Positions 12,868 through 24,252 of a stretch of DNA of 64,000 nt are shown here, one piece after another. The DNA is from Chrysoperla carnea. Taxonomy: Eukaryota > Arthropoda > Insecta > Neuroptera > Chrysopidae. Numbering within the stretch: the stretch's first letter is position 1; each line of letters begins with the position of its first letter. Below the pieces are notes generated by a model. It saw nothing but the letters and a program-made list of their open reading frames with translations. It had not been told where the DNA came from and searched no databases. The position numbers and the translations under genes were made by a program. The stretch covers positions 211,501 through 275,500 of the forward strand of contig NC_058340.1 in NCBI RefSeq assembly GCF_905475395.1, given 5' to 3'.

Positions 12868-15070
12868 CTTTATTTATTTTATTTTATTTTATTACTAAAA
12901 TTAAATTTAAAAAATAATTTATAATATATCTGCTGTCTACTGCAGTCTAATTGACCTTTAAAACTAGTAAGAACAAGCATTGCCATCTGGTACTCTAAAT
13001 TGGAACAATTGAAAACGGATTCATTTCCTGTTTTAATTAGTACGAATTATTATCGCCAGGTAGCGCGTTTCATATCACAAATTGTTTTGCATAAAACATC
13101 GTAATTTCACTGAACTTTTTGACTTAAAATGATAATAACACTTTGTTCTGACATTTCTACACCGCCGCCATGATAGATTTGACCTAAGACCTAAGCAATT
13201 ACTTCAGTTGATGGTACGCTTAAAATCGTTTGACGCTCAATCAATGCAACTTAATAGTCTAAGATCGAAATTCATGCAACATTTTAATTTGATGTTATTT
13301 TTGAGAAAGCAAAAATAAAAATAAGCGTTACTTTATTTTTAACAATTCAGGTTCACAGTAATTAAAAATGAAATGGTACTCGAAAGAACTTCAATTTTTC
13401 ATCGTTGAGCAATATTTATAAAAGTTAATTTTATTTTTCGTACAAAATTTAGTCGGAATATTGATTTAACTTCACCAAAATTGTGAAAAGATAAAAAATT
13501 CAGTTCCCCTATATTAAAATTGATCGCTCAGATCAGACAATTTATCGCCTTTTGACAAAATCATGTTTTGAAGAGATAAATTACTCCTGTAAAGTTTTTT
13601 TTTTTTTGAGTTTTATTCAGTATACGAGTTAACAATTTTATTTAAAAATCTAGAATTATATGAATAAAATGACTTCTTGGGTGAATTTTTGATCGGTCTT
13701 TTACAAGCGTTCAGATAAAATGAAGAATAATTATAATCGTAACTACAGTTTCAATATTATTTATTTATACTTACGTTACGTGACGTTACGTTACGATATC
13801 CAATGTAATTGTTTATTTATTTATTTAAAACTTATAAGTTTGACAATAATAAATTGACAAACAAGACAATAATAACAGGTATGTTATGTTATGTTAGTAT
13901 GTATGTATGTATGTATGTATGTTTGTATGTATAGATATTATGTCAATATGTCAAAATAATAAATAAACGTTTATAAATAAATTGAATTAAACTAATTTAA
14001 TTTAATTAAATCACAAATACATTTTTATTTATATTTAATTCAAATCATTTTTCTTCAATTTATTTTATTTTAATTTAATATTAACAACCGTGAATTTATT
14101 CAGTAATCAAGTGAAGTAAACAACAGATGGATGCTCATTGCTCATTGCTCAGTGATAGTCGATAGATTGCATAGAATATTCTTCTGTGCAGTCTATAATA
14201 TAGTATTATATTCTATGATAGGCTGATAGTAAAGGTATGATTCTCATTATGCGACTGACGCAAGCGTCTAGCGATGAGCGTCCGGCGCGGTATACTTCCT
14301 GCCTTTAAGAAGTATTGACGCAACAGCAACCACATAAAAAGATATATATATACAACAATTTGTTTATACAACACAAAAACAATTAATTAATTAATTAATT
14401 AACAAGAATGACTTCTAAAGTAATAGTTTTAAGTGTTGATGGAAGACACATGGTAATGATAAACAACTATATCCATAATGGGTGCTCAATATGACTATCA
14501 ATTGTTAAAAAAAAATTATTTGGTAATGGCAATCAACTGAAAATAAAATTTGTTTTAAATTCAATCTTATTCTCGTTTTATTAAAGCATTAAAAAATATA
14601 TATTTTAAATATATTTATCCAATACTCTCAAAATAAATCCGGATAATAACAATAGTACATATATACTTTTCTATTATAAAAATCAGTTTAGGCCGTTCTG
14701 CCATCACGTTGAAAAAAAAAATCTTCAACAGCGGAAATCGTAAAAAACAAAACATTTAGGTTTTTACGATTTGACGCTGCTAAGATTTTTTTGCATCCAG
14801 ATGGCAGCACAGCCTACAAATAAATATTACAATGTTACGTATCGCATGACGTATCCGTAATCGTAATTAACATGACATAAAGAACAGCCTTTATACGTAA
14901 GTATCATAAAGTGCATATCTTTTATTAGTTGACATAAATAATAGTTTTATTTATCTAAAGCACGTGTACTGTAAAGTGACAACTCTTAGAGTTTGAATTG
15001 AATTCAATATTTTAAAAATAAAGATTTAAGTAGCACATTTTAATAAAAAGTTATAAATGTTGTTAATGAA
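12868..15070. other. Intergenic region between divergent genes (transporter and POLR3K)
   Basis: This 2.2-kb stretch separates the minus-strand transporter gene from the plus-strand POLR3K gene and should contain both promoters. It holds a TTTTA-type run at 12874-12893, a GTAT microsatellite near 13902-13931, a relatively GC-rich patch at about 14250-14300, a TATATATATA stretch at 14341-14351 and a small MITE at 14689-14816. A short open frame with a following GTAATG at 14408-14452 has no partner exon that I can recognise. Confidence 0.5.
14689..14816. mobile_element. Short inverted-repeat element (MITE), 128 bp
   Basis: The left half begins TAGGCCGTTCTGCCATC and the right half ends GATGGCAGCACAGCCTA. 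The inner parts also pair (AATCGTAAAAA against TTTTTACGATT, with CAGCG/CGCTG), so the element is nearly one long imperfect hairpin. A solo right half lies at 19049-19105. Confidence 0.75.
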
Positions 15071-15527
15071 ATGTTGTTATTTTGTCCATCCTGTTCAAAT
15101 GCATTAATCGTAGAATTAGGATCATCGAATGTGTTACGATTTTCTTGTGTGGTTTGTCCTTATATTTATAATATTACTGAAACTTTAACATCAAGAACGT
15201 ATCCTGCATTAAAGGTAATTTATAAAAAAGCTTTAATTAATTGAGCTTGATAATATTCTGATAATCGTAAATCGTTATTAATATTGATAACCTAAAAATA
15301 AATGACGCAACAAAAACTATATAAAATGTTTGATTTTGCAGGAAGTGGATCATATATTAGGCGGTGCCGAAGCTTGGAAAAACGCGGATTCAATTGATGA
15401 ACAGTGTCCTAAATGTCAACATCCTCGTGCATATTTTATGCAAATACAAATTCGTTCTGCGGATGAACCAATGACGACATTTTATCGTTGTTGTAATTTT
15501 GATTGCTCACATCAGTGGCGTGATTAA
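15071..15527 (+). CDS. POLR3K: RNA polymerase III subunit K (RPC10/RPC11, TFIIS-like), two exons
   Basis: Exons 15071-15214 and 15342-15527 join in phase 0 across a 127-nt GT-AG intron and encode 109 residues, against 108 for the human protein. This subunit supports transcript cleavage and termination-reinitiation by RNA polymerase III in the nucleus. The N-terminal zinc ribbon has C5, C8, C26 and C29. The C-terminal TFIIS-like ribbon has C70, C73, C98 and C103, with the catalytic hairpin QIRSADEPMTTFYRCC at 84-99 containing the acidic D89-E90 pair. The linker ..KEVDHILGGAEAW.. is strongly conserved in the family. The ATG at 15071 gives the expected MLLFCPSC start; the ATG at 15057 is in another frame. 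YRDC begins 43 nt after its stop codon. Confidence 0.97.
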
Positions 15528-15570
15528 AACAAAGTGATCAGTAGCGGTTTACTTTAAAAAAAAAAAAAAC

Positions 15571-16278
15571 ATGAAATATCCACAAAATTTATATAATAAA
15601 ATATTAAACGCTGTAAATTTAATGGATAAACGTATCTCAATTGAGCATCGTAATGCTGTAACATGCGCTGTTGAGCATCTACAAGCAAGCGGTGTGATAA
15701 GCATTCCAACCGATACCGTTTACGGTTTAGCATGTAATGCGTTAAATCAAAAAGCGATTCATAAGTTGTACGATATTAAAGGACGTTCCGAGCATAAACC
15801 ATTAGCGATTTGTTTGGGTCGAGTGAGTGACTTAAATCGATGGGCTAAAATCAATCACTTACCAACGAATTTATTAAATTCCTTGTTACCCGGTCCTGTA
15901 ACCTTAGTTCTAGAATGCACTTCCGTATTAGATAAATCATTAAAACCGGATAGCGGGAAAGTTGGAATTCGTATTCCAGATAATCAGTTTGTACAAAATG
16001 TATTAAGTTTAGTAAATTATCCGTTAGCGTTAACTAGCGCTAATGCAAGTGGTGAACCAAGTTCGTTAAATGTTGAAGAGTTTGAATCGTTATGGCCATA
16101 TTTAAATGGGATCTTTGATGCGGGTCCATTGGGGTTTGATGATTCACAAAGGGCTGCATCCACGGTTATTGATTTAGCATCGATGGGGTCCTTTAAAATA
16201 TTACGTCATGGCATCTCAAGTCACAAAATTATACAAATTTTAAATGCGCATGGTCTTCATGAGGCCATCAATAGTTAA
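15571..16278 (+). CDS. YRDC: YRDC threonylcarbamoyl-AMP synthase (Sua5/YrdC/TsaC domain)
   Basis: A single exon of 235 residues encodes the enzyme that makes L-threonylcarbamoyl-AMP from threonine, bicarbonate and ATP, the first step of t6A formation on ANN-decoding tRNAs. Signature segments are ISIPTDTVYGLACNA (about 43-57), YDIKGRSEHKPLAICLGRV, LLPGPVTLVLE and GIRIPD, then PLALTSANASGEPSS and STVIDL, in the order and spacing of animal YRDC. The first 25 residues could be a targeting sequence but are not strongly so. The ATG at 15571 follows a run of 14 A and lies 43 nt after the POLR3K stop codon, with no polyadenylation signal between, so both may sit on one mRNA. Codon use is somewhat less AT-biased than that of the XKR-like gene. 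The absence of introns fits a small downstream cistron but could also reflect a retrocopy. Confidence 0.95.
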   Translation: MKYPQNLYNKILNAVNLMDKRISIEHRNAVTCAVEHLQASGVISIPTDTVYGLACNALNQKAIHKLYDIKGRSEHKPLAICLGRVSDLNRWAKINHLPTNLLNSLLPGPVTLVLECTSVLDKSLKPDSGKVGIRIPDNQFVQNVLSLVNYPLALTSANASGEPSSLNVEEFESLWPYLNGIFDAGPLGFDDSQRAASTVIDLASMGSFKILRHGISSHKIIQILNAHGLHEAINS

Positions 16279-16315
16279 TGTTTTTTTTTTAAATATTACA
16301 AGTGGAATTCAAAAT

Positions 16316-16607
16316 TTTAAAAACCCCCGAGAAATTTTTATCGGGTACATCCTCTATTAAATTGCTCTTTTTCTTAGAATCTTATCCAAACTGAACCGAT
16401 TTTGAGGACCATCGCCTATTTTTTAGTTTTTACGGATACGGAACGACTGAAATCGTATTTGAAACATAGCTAAGAACATTCCCCATTAACTAACCTGTAA
16501 AACGAAACAAAAAATCTAAATCGGTTCATCCTTTTAGGCGCTACAATGCCACAGACAGACAGACATAGCGGTCAAACAACACCCCTTTTTTTGTTCGGGG
16601 GTTAAAA
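16316..16607. mobile_element. Nonautonomous element with AACCCCCGA/TCGGGGGTT ends and CAGACAGACAGACA tract
   Basis: The left end reads TTTTAAAAACCCCCGA and the right end reads TTCGGGGGTTAAAAA, giving inverted ends of about 15 bp. Inside are AAATCGGTTCATCC and ACAGACAGACAGACA followed by GGTCAAAC and ACACCCC, a combination seen in short interspersed elements of several insect orders (recalled, not searched). It begins about 40 nt after the YRDC stop and may supply part of that gene's 3' UTR. Confidence 0.65.
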
Positions 16608-19048
16608 ATATCCACACATGTTTATATTTGAACAAATTTATTGGTTATGCCCTAGAAAATTTTGAAAATTTATTGTTAAATAGTATTGATTCATATGCGA
16701 AATTTCGAAATCCGTGTAAGTGCAGTTTTACTGTCACTCATCAATCACATTGATTGATTCATTGAATTTTTGCGTGGGGCATAAAGCCCAATATTTTTTG
16801 TAAATAAATTTTTGTATATTTAATTAAAAATTTTTGTTTTTGTAATTTTAAAAATTTGTTCAAATAATAAAAAATGATTAGAAAACATTAGTTTGAATTT
16901 TTTATTATTAGTTATGGAATAAATTATGTCATTTTTTGAATAAAAACATTACTCTAGCAAGTATTTTTCTGTCCTACCCTTATTTTCCTTATTCCTTTAT
17001 CAAATTTCATGATTCACCCTCCCATTTTTAAGATTATTATGAATAGATTTGACGTAAAATATACGCAAGATCTAAAAATGTACCGCTTAGGAAAAAACAC
17101 GCTACACAAAAAATTTGAAGGAAAAAATATCATAAATTTAAATAGTAAGTTTATTAGGCAAACATGTTTGTTTTTACAAATGCTTTCTTAATACTCTAGA
17201 ATTAGGTATATTATTATTTTGAATGCATATTCTTTTAATATTCATTCACGAAATTGATTGTTTGCTGTTTTTAGTCACGGGTTACGGTAACTACGGCAGC
17301 GGAATTCCGCACTGGCCGAGTTAGTATATATTTATAAAACTGCAAACCAAAACGTGACCAAATTGTAAACAAATTTGATACAAGCACGTTGTGACCAGGA
17401 CACCACGTACGTAGTCGATGGAAGATCGATATTCTCATAAAGCAAGTTGATGAGATGTATGTGAACCCTTTTTACTCTACACCAGTGATCCACAGTTAAA
17501 TTTTATCAAGGTCCGTTTAAAATTTGTATAAGATTGGTGCGGACCGATCTTATTTACGAAGAAAAAAGTAGAACTTGAAATGTTTTTGTTGATGTTAAGA
17601 AAATGTAAATTTTGGAAAATTATTATTGATAAATGATAAGAAATCAGATGACTAGTCATCTAGGCAATTTACATGACGTAAATGTAAGAAAATCCTCTAT
17701 AAATATCGTAAAAGTGTCAAAAACCAAAGTTTTTTTATGTTTTCTTTTTGGAAAGCGCCGTTAAGTAATGTTTTTTTTTTTTTTTGCATACACAAAATAT
17801 TTGATAAATTTTCTTCATGGTGAAAACCAGGCCACTTTAAAAAACGTTTGCGATACATTTTTGTAGACATCATTTGTAGGAATTGAACAAGCTCTCACAC
17901 AGTATTTTTACGATCATTATCTCTATATTTCACCAATTTGAACTTGTTGACTGACTAATTAATAATTATAGAAGTATATTACATTCCTAAACTAAAATGA
18001 CTCCAATTTGGATACGGACCTGCTTCCACAAATACCTATCTAGTACTTATCCATTATTTTATAATAAAAATATGCAAAATAAAAATGTTTAACGTCTCTT
18101 TAGCAAACGTACCGAACAGACAGGGCCGGTTATGCAAATGAGATAAGAGTTACATTGAACTTTAATTACTGTACAGACTGTACTGTACTGTCCTGTCCTA
18201 TACGTAGCCCGTTGAATTTTAAATTTGGTATTTGATTTTGTAATATTTATTTAAAATAATCATAGAAAGTTACAAACAAGACTCACTACTCAACACTCAT
18301 TATCATTAACATTAACAAAATTAACTTTCATTATTTATACAATTGTTAATAATTAAACCAATAAAATTATAATTAATAAATGACCTTACAAATATTATAA
18401 ATTATAAATATATTTATTAATAATTATTATAGCGATAGATTCTTTAAAACTGAATAGTCAATTATTTGTGAAATTTTATGACAAGTCAACAACATTTTGT
18501 AAGTAAATATTTTTTAAAAAATTAAATTTCATATTTTTGTTTTATTATTTGAATTTCTTTTAAATTTAAAATTTAATCAAAATTTAGTTATAGAAAAGGT
18601 TGTCTTTAAAACAAATACATAGACCTACCGTCTGAAAGTTCCGGAGAGCTAACAGATAAACTAGAAAATCGGAGGAAAGTGATGTGCGAGTATCAAGACT
18701 ATTTTGGATAAAAGGCTTGATTTTTTTTGTAAGAAGTTGGACTAAATCTAAATCAACTTCCTTTGAAAGGCTATATTTGAAATGAGTAAATTTCATTTGA
18801 CTTGAACTAAGATTTGCTTTATTTATCAAAAATCATTAAAGTGTTTGATTAATTATTTAAAAAATCAAATAATTTATGTTTTATTTATAATTATAAATAA
18901 AATTAAAATTAAAGCGATAAAATTGATATGAATAGCAAACCTTTTTATAAAAAATTATGAATGGGCACCATTCATTTCAATTTTATAAGTTAAGTTTTAA
19001 TTTAGTACTTTATTAATAGACAAAGAAGTCGCTAGATATTGTTTAGCT

Positions 19049-19105
19049 TTTTACAATTTATCGCTGCTGAAGTTGTGTTTTCCATCCAGATGGCAGCACA
19101 GCCTA
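19049..19105. repeat. Solo right half of the 14689-14816 MITE
   Basis: TTTTTACAATTTATCGCTGC and the terminal CATCCAGATGGCAGCACAGC match the right half of the element at 14689-14816 (TTTTTACGATTTGACGCTGC and the same terminus). No left partner is seen, so this is a truncated or recombined copy. Confidence 0.7.
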
Positions 19106-19532
19106 AAGTGACCACGTGACCTAATTTGACGCTCAATGAAATATGAAATTATGAATTCCGATCTTTTAGACGAAAATTATATATGGACCAATAAACTACT
19201 GTTATTTTTATGATAAACAAATTTGCAAAATATAAAATTTACTACAAATTTATAGCCTTAGATTTATATAAAAATCATAAAAAATGCACCTAATACGCAA
19301 ATTATTAATATCTTGTACACGCGGTATTTCAGACATATTATTTAACCTCTATGACGTAATATTTTCGTTACACTAATTTTGATAAATATTTGAAATGTTG
19401 ATGAACGAGTCCCTTTAACATTTATTTCAAATAATAAAAACAAATAATATTGATTATCGTTTAATACTCAGCTGTATAACTGTAATCTTCAAAATTAAAT
19501 CGTTGTTCAATTTCAGTATTAAGTTTGTGAAA

Positions 19533-22500
19533 ATGTTGAAAAAGGACATGATCCTATTAATAGGATTATTAGTTTGTGTTAAAACTTGCTACTCATTGGA
19601 TAATGGTTTGGCTTTAACACCTCCCATGGGATGGATGCATTGGCAACGATATCGATGTATTGTGGATTGTAAAGAATATCCAGATGATTGTGTCAGGTAT
19701 GCATCAAAATTATCAAAAAGATCAAAATATTTAAAAATAAACAACGTCAATAGACTTGGAGACATTCATCCAAAATTCAAAAGTATTAACAGATGGTTCT
19801 GAACCTTACTATTGATGATCCATTAATAAATTGATTGGAAAATACTATAGCTTACAATTAGACTCTCAATCGACCAAAAAACTTTTTTGAGGAACACACT
19901 TTGTAACCATGGAGAGTGGGAGTGGGTTCTTAATATTATATAAAAACAAAAATTTTTAAAAATTTGTACGATCTTTTTGTCGGGTTCAATTCAAAAATAC
20001 GTATTTTGAGTCAGGGCCATGTTTATTGTTTTTGGAAATTGATGGACCACCAATTTTTTCCTAAGCGGTACATTTTTAGACTGTGAGTATATTTTTCGTC
20101 ACACCTAGACATAATTAAGCTTGAAAATGAGGGATGGATCATAGAATTTGGAAGGATGAATCATTGAGTAAGGATAGGATAGATAGACACAGCACAGGCA
20201 GTGACATCTAGTCATTAAAAACATAAACTAATTTAAATTTTTAAAGATTCAATTATGTAGGTATTTAAAAGTTGTAAATTTAAATTTTAGTGAACAACTA
20301 TTTAAAAAAGCAGCCGATTTAATTGTGTCAGAAGGTTACGATCAACTTGGCTATGAATATATAATTGTTGATGATTGTTGGTTAAATAAGACACGTGATG
20401 AAAATGGCAGATTACAACCAGACAAGGATCGATTTCCAAGTGGAATGAAGGCATTAGCTGATTATGTTAGTATAAAACTTATAAGATAACTAACTTCTTA
20501 GGATTCCGTCATCAAAGATGGATAAATGAACCTTTATAATTTTACCATTTTCGTCTGTGATACAAAAATTAACGTTTTTAAAATTTTAAAAGGACTTTTC
20601 AACTAAAATAACATATCTTTCAGAGATAAACAGTTTCAAATCAATCTTCTCAAATGAACATAACGTCAAATATGTGAAGCTTCAAAACGCATGAAGCTTT
20701 TTATACAATGTATATATGAAATATATCAAGGTATACTAAGTTTAGTCCGAAGTGAGTAACGCGTTTACCCGTGAGGGCGCAAATTATGTATGTTTGGCTA
20801 TCTTTCTTTCCTTACATGACGTCAAAGAACAAACGATTGCCTAACTTACATGATATTTCAACAATTACCTCAGTCAAATGTTGGTTTTAATTTAATTTTG
20901 AACTGTTATTTGATTGAAGCCTTATTATTATGCAGATCCATGGTAAAGGATTAAAATTTGGTTTGTATGAAGATTTTGGAACGAAGACATGTGCAGGATA
21001 TCCTGGTGTTTTGGGACATTTAGAACAAGATGCACAACAGTTTGCTGATTGGGATGTAGATTATGTTAAACTTGATGGCTGCTATTCTAATATTACCGAG
21101 ATGTACGATGGTCAGTATTTATAGGTTCTTGTGTAATGTAGCGTACTACGATAATGTACGCCTTTTATCAATATTTGAGAAAGATGGGCTTTCTAGGCGC
21201 CACGCTGGTGGTCAATTAAAATATTATACATTGTGCTCAAAGTTAAAATATCAATTTTATCTGTCATATCTCAAAGACATGTTTAATAATTTAAAATATA
21301 TAATTATATAGAATTGTACCGAATTATATAAAATTATTAGTAATTTTACTTGAATTTCTCCCGGGAACTGACTAATTCTGACTTTGTGAGTACATTTTGC
21401 CAGATAGCTTTAAAGAGCATTTCATTCGTTATAATTTTAGTTAAAAAATTCCTTTTTTTATGGCAGGTTATACACAATTTGGTAAATATTTGAATGAAAC
21501 CGGACGTCCAATGGTTTATTCGTGTAGTTGGCCTGCTTATACAGAACCACTTGGAATTCCGGTAAAACGACAGCGGCACCTTTCTAAAGATAACTTCACA
21601 TTGTAATATTTTTAATTGTTTTAGGGTGATTATGAAACCTTATCAGAATATTGTAATTTATGGCGTAATTGGGATGATATCGATGATAATTGGGCAAATG
21701 TATCTCGTATTATTGATTTCTTTGCTGAAAATCAAGATCGTTTTATACCTTATGCTGGACCTGGACATTGGAATGATCCTGACATGGCAAGTCTAAGTAT
21801 TTATTCATACAAATTGTATTTACGAACATAGTCACTTCAGCTGGCTGTACCTTACACGCTCAAAATACGATTCTTCCAAAAAGTTTTTTGACATATTGTT
21901 ATAAATGTTTGTATTTGGTCAAACGCTGACGCTCATAGCAATTTCAAGATAATTTAGCAGCTCATATTTTGATAAACTTGACTTTTTTGGATAAATACTG
22001 TAAACTACGTTTTTATATATTTTGTCGTGTCCAAAATTTTACTTTGACTACAAAAATTTTTGTCTAGAATTTAGCAAAGTTTTGCAATTTGTGAGGCTAT
22101 TGTATTTAAATTCTATGTAGCGATTAGCCACTTCAGGTGGTCATGACTTTGTGGCAAGTCAACATAAATTTATCGTTTTTGCTAGAGGCACTAATAGGTA
22201 AATTTAAAACATGTTTCAAGTTTTTTTTTTGAACTAGGCCATGTTCGTAATTGTTAGATGGTAATTTTTGTAAAATCAAAAACTGAAATTATATTTTGTA
22301 GTTAATTATTGGTAATTTTGGATTAAGTGATGATCAAAGTGAATTACAAATGGCGATTTGGGCCATAATGGCTGCACCATTAATTATGTCCAACAATTTG
22401 GCTACAGTAAAACCTCAACATAAAGCTATTTTACAAAATAAAGATGTGATTGCTGTCAATCAAGATGCATTGGGCATACAAGGACGACTTGTTTTTAAGG

Positions 22501-23139
22501 TTTGTTAATGTTTCTTAATTTGTATAGCCATAAATAATAATATTTGTTTAAATTTAGAAAAATAAACTTGAAATATGGACACGTCCAATATTACCAATTG
22601 TAAATAATCATACATCGTATGCGATTGCATTCATCAGTCAACGATTTGATGGTCGTCCATACCATTTAAATACAACTCTACAAGAGATCGGTCTTAACAA
22701 TCCAAATGGTTATACCTTTAAGGTATGTATTTTATGTATTTTTAAATAAATAGCTACTAACTATCCGTGCAGCGGATCAAAAAATGAAAACGAGTACCTA
22801 AACAGTGGTAAACAACTGATAAGTTATCTTATTGAATTTAAAAAGTGAAAGTGTACCTTAAATATTGTAGAGGTAGACTGATTGTATCATGTTCTAAATG
22901 ATTCCCTTTTTTAGGATCTGTACAATCCTGATAAATATGATTCGAGTGAAGTTTACAAAGCTATCAAAGTCACATTATTCCCAACAGGTATAAACAATTT
23001 TAATTGATTTTAAATCGTTCAAACTCTTTTACTAAAATTATTTTCAATTTTTTTAGCTGTGGTTTTCATAAAAGCCACCCCAGTTGACAACGAACAAGTC
23101 CCCAACGAGAAATTAATTGAAGTAAAACATATTTTTTAA
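19533..23139 (+). CDS. GH27 alpha-galactosidase family, NAGA-type (alpha-N-acetylgalactosaminidase), nine exons
   Basis: Exons 19533-19696, 20291-20465, 20936-21110, 21467-21561, 21625-21786, 22302-22499, 22558-22722, 22915-22987 and 23057-23139 join in frame to 429 residues. The enzyme is expected in lysosomes or secreted, removing terminal alpha-GalNAc or alpha-Gal from glycans. A signal peptide spans about 1-21. The mature part opens [16 protein letters not shown], has YIIVDDCW, the nucleophile D160 in YVKLDGC, and the acid/base D221 in WRNWDD. Substrate-loop residues are S192 and A195 (CSWPAY), the NAGA pattern rather than the E/L pair of alpha-galactosidase [18 protein letters not shown] and [18 protein letters not shown] follow, then a beta-sandwich domain. 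The intron at 21787-22301 starts with GC (ATG|GCAAGT); all others are GT-AG. AATAAA signals occur at 23144 and 23159. An acceptor at 19515 implies an upstream untranslated exon. Confidence 0.95.
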
Positions 23140-23605
23140 GTAAAATAAATTTTTTTAAAATAAATATTACTTTTATGTACCTGTAGTTACTTTCATTTTT
23201 AAACATCATTTAAATTTTAAGTTTTTCCTTTTTTAGTCGTAGTCGTAAATTTATTATTTTCGTTTATAGCGGTCCACTTCTTGTTTTAATTAGTACGAGT
23301 ACGAATTATTATCAAAATAATGATTGATCTAATTTAGCTTGTCAAACAAAGTGTGTGCAGTGGTGTGAATGAAGAGTGTAATTATCGACCAAACTTTTAG
23401 ATCATTTTTCATCACATTTTCATATTTATTCTTTTGAATAAAAGCAATATTGTTTAGTTTCTAAAATGATTCTCTGGTTTGAGGATTATTAACTGTAGAC
23501 CTTTGCCTTCACATATCTTTAAAGAAAAGAGGCAACAGACGTAAACTTATAAGCTCTAAATCTTCAATTATAACTTTATTGTTTTACGAGAGATTTATTT
23601 AATAG

Positions 23606-24252
23606 TTAAGGATGTATGAGCATGACAACAATGTTTGATTTAAAGGCTTAAAATTTGTTTGTAGGTAGTCTTTTACTCAAAGAATATGTGGTTAAAATTT
23701 CAGCTTAGGTATCCGTGCAAATTTTTAAGAAAAAAGTCATTAAAAATCGATATAAAATACATTGGCTCTTATGGAGGAATCTCAAAAAACGACATATTTT
23801 GGAAGTTTTTGATAATTTTCATTTGGAATGAATGAAAACAAATTTTAAAAAAACTTTTTAATAGAAAGTAAACATATTAGCAATGAATTAGAAAAGAAAA
23901 AAACTAAGTGTCACCGTCCATATAAGGGATGTAAGAGCAGGGTAGATTAAGGGTTGAAATTATTTTTATCTTATTTTCAACTTTGATGATGAATTTTGTT
24001 ATAACTTCATGAATGTAGACGAAAAATAAGAATAAAATTTTTCGATATGTGTCTTGGTTTTCGAAATATCGAAAGCTAAATAATTAAACAAAATTTTCAA
24101 TTTTCGATATTTTGAAAATTAAGCCAGATATTGAAAAATTTTATTCTTACTTTTCGTCTTATATCGTCAAGTAATAATATAAATTTATCATCAAAATTGA
24201 AAATATCTATTTTTAAATTTGTGCCCCCACTACCATGCTCATACATCCTTAA
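23606..24252. mobile_element. Foldback DNA element with TTAA-ended 19-bp terminal inverted repeats
   Basis: The perfect 19-bp terminal inverted repeat TTAAGGATGTATGAGCATG occurs at 23606-23624 and, inverted, at 24234-24252. An inner pair of arms (about 23970-24060 and 24120-24215) also matches inverted, including GAATAAAATTTTTCGATAT against ATATTGAAAAATTTTATTC. The TTAA at both ends could be a piggyBac-type target duplication, or TA plus AAGG termini. It has no coding capacity. Confidence 0.75.

Larger units (their letters stand above)
16279..19532. other. Intergenic region with repeat fragments
   Basis: No exon is supported. It contains a transposon-like repeat at 16316-16607, several poly-T runs (for example near 17770-17785), a TGTACTGTACTGT-type repeat near 18176-18192 and half of a MITE at 19049-19105. 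Short open frames here (for example 17009-17191 and 18584-18829) have no family resemblance and no consistent splice context. The promoter and 5' UTR exon of the glycosidase gene should lie at the right end; a TTTCAG acceptor at 19511-19516 just upstream of the ATG suggests an untranslated first exon somewhere in this interval. Confidence 0.5.

Noticed and set aside
14408-14452. Possible first coding exon (MTSKVIVLSVDGRHM) with a GTAATG donor
   Set aside because: The VDGR segment faintly recalls the start of a ribosomal protein, but no matching downstream exon exists before POLR3K, so a gene cannot be supported.
15571-16278. Bacterial origin or contamination for the intronless YRDC gene
   Set aside because: The protein matches animal YRDC in motif order and wording, and it sits directly behind an intron-containing eukaryotic gene on the same strand.
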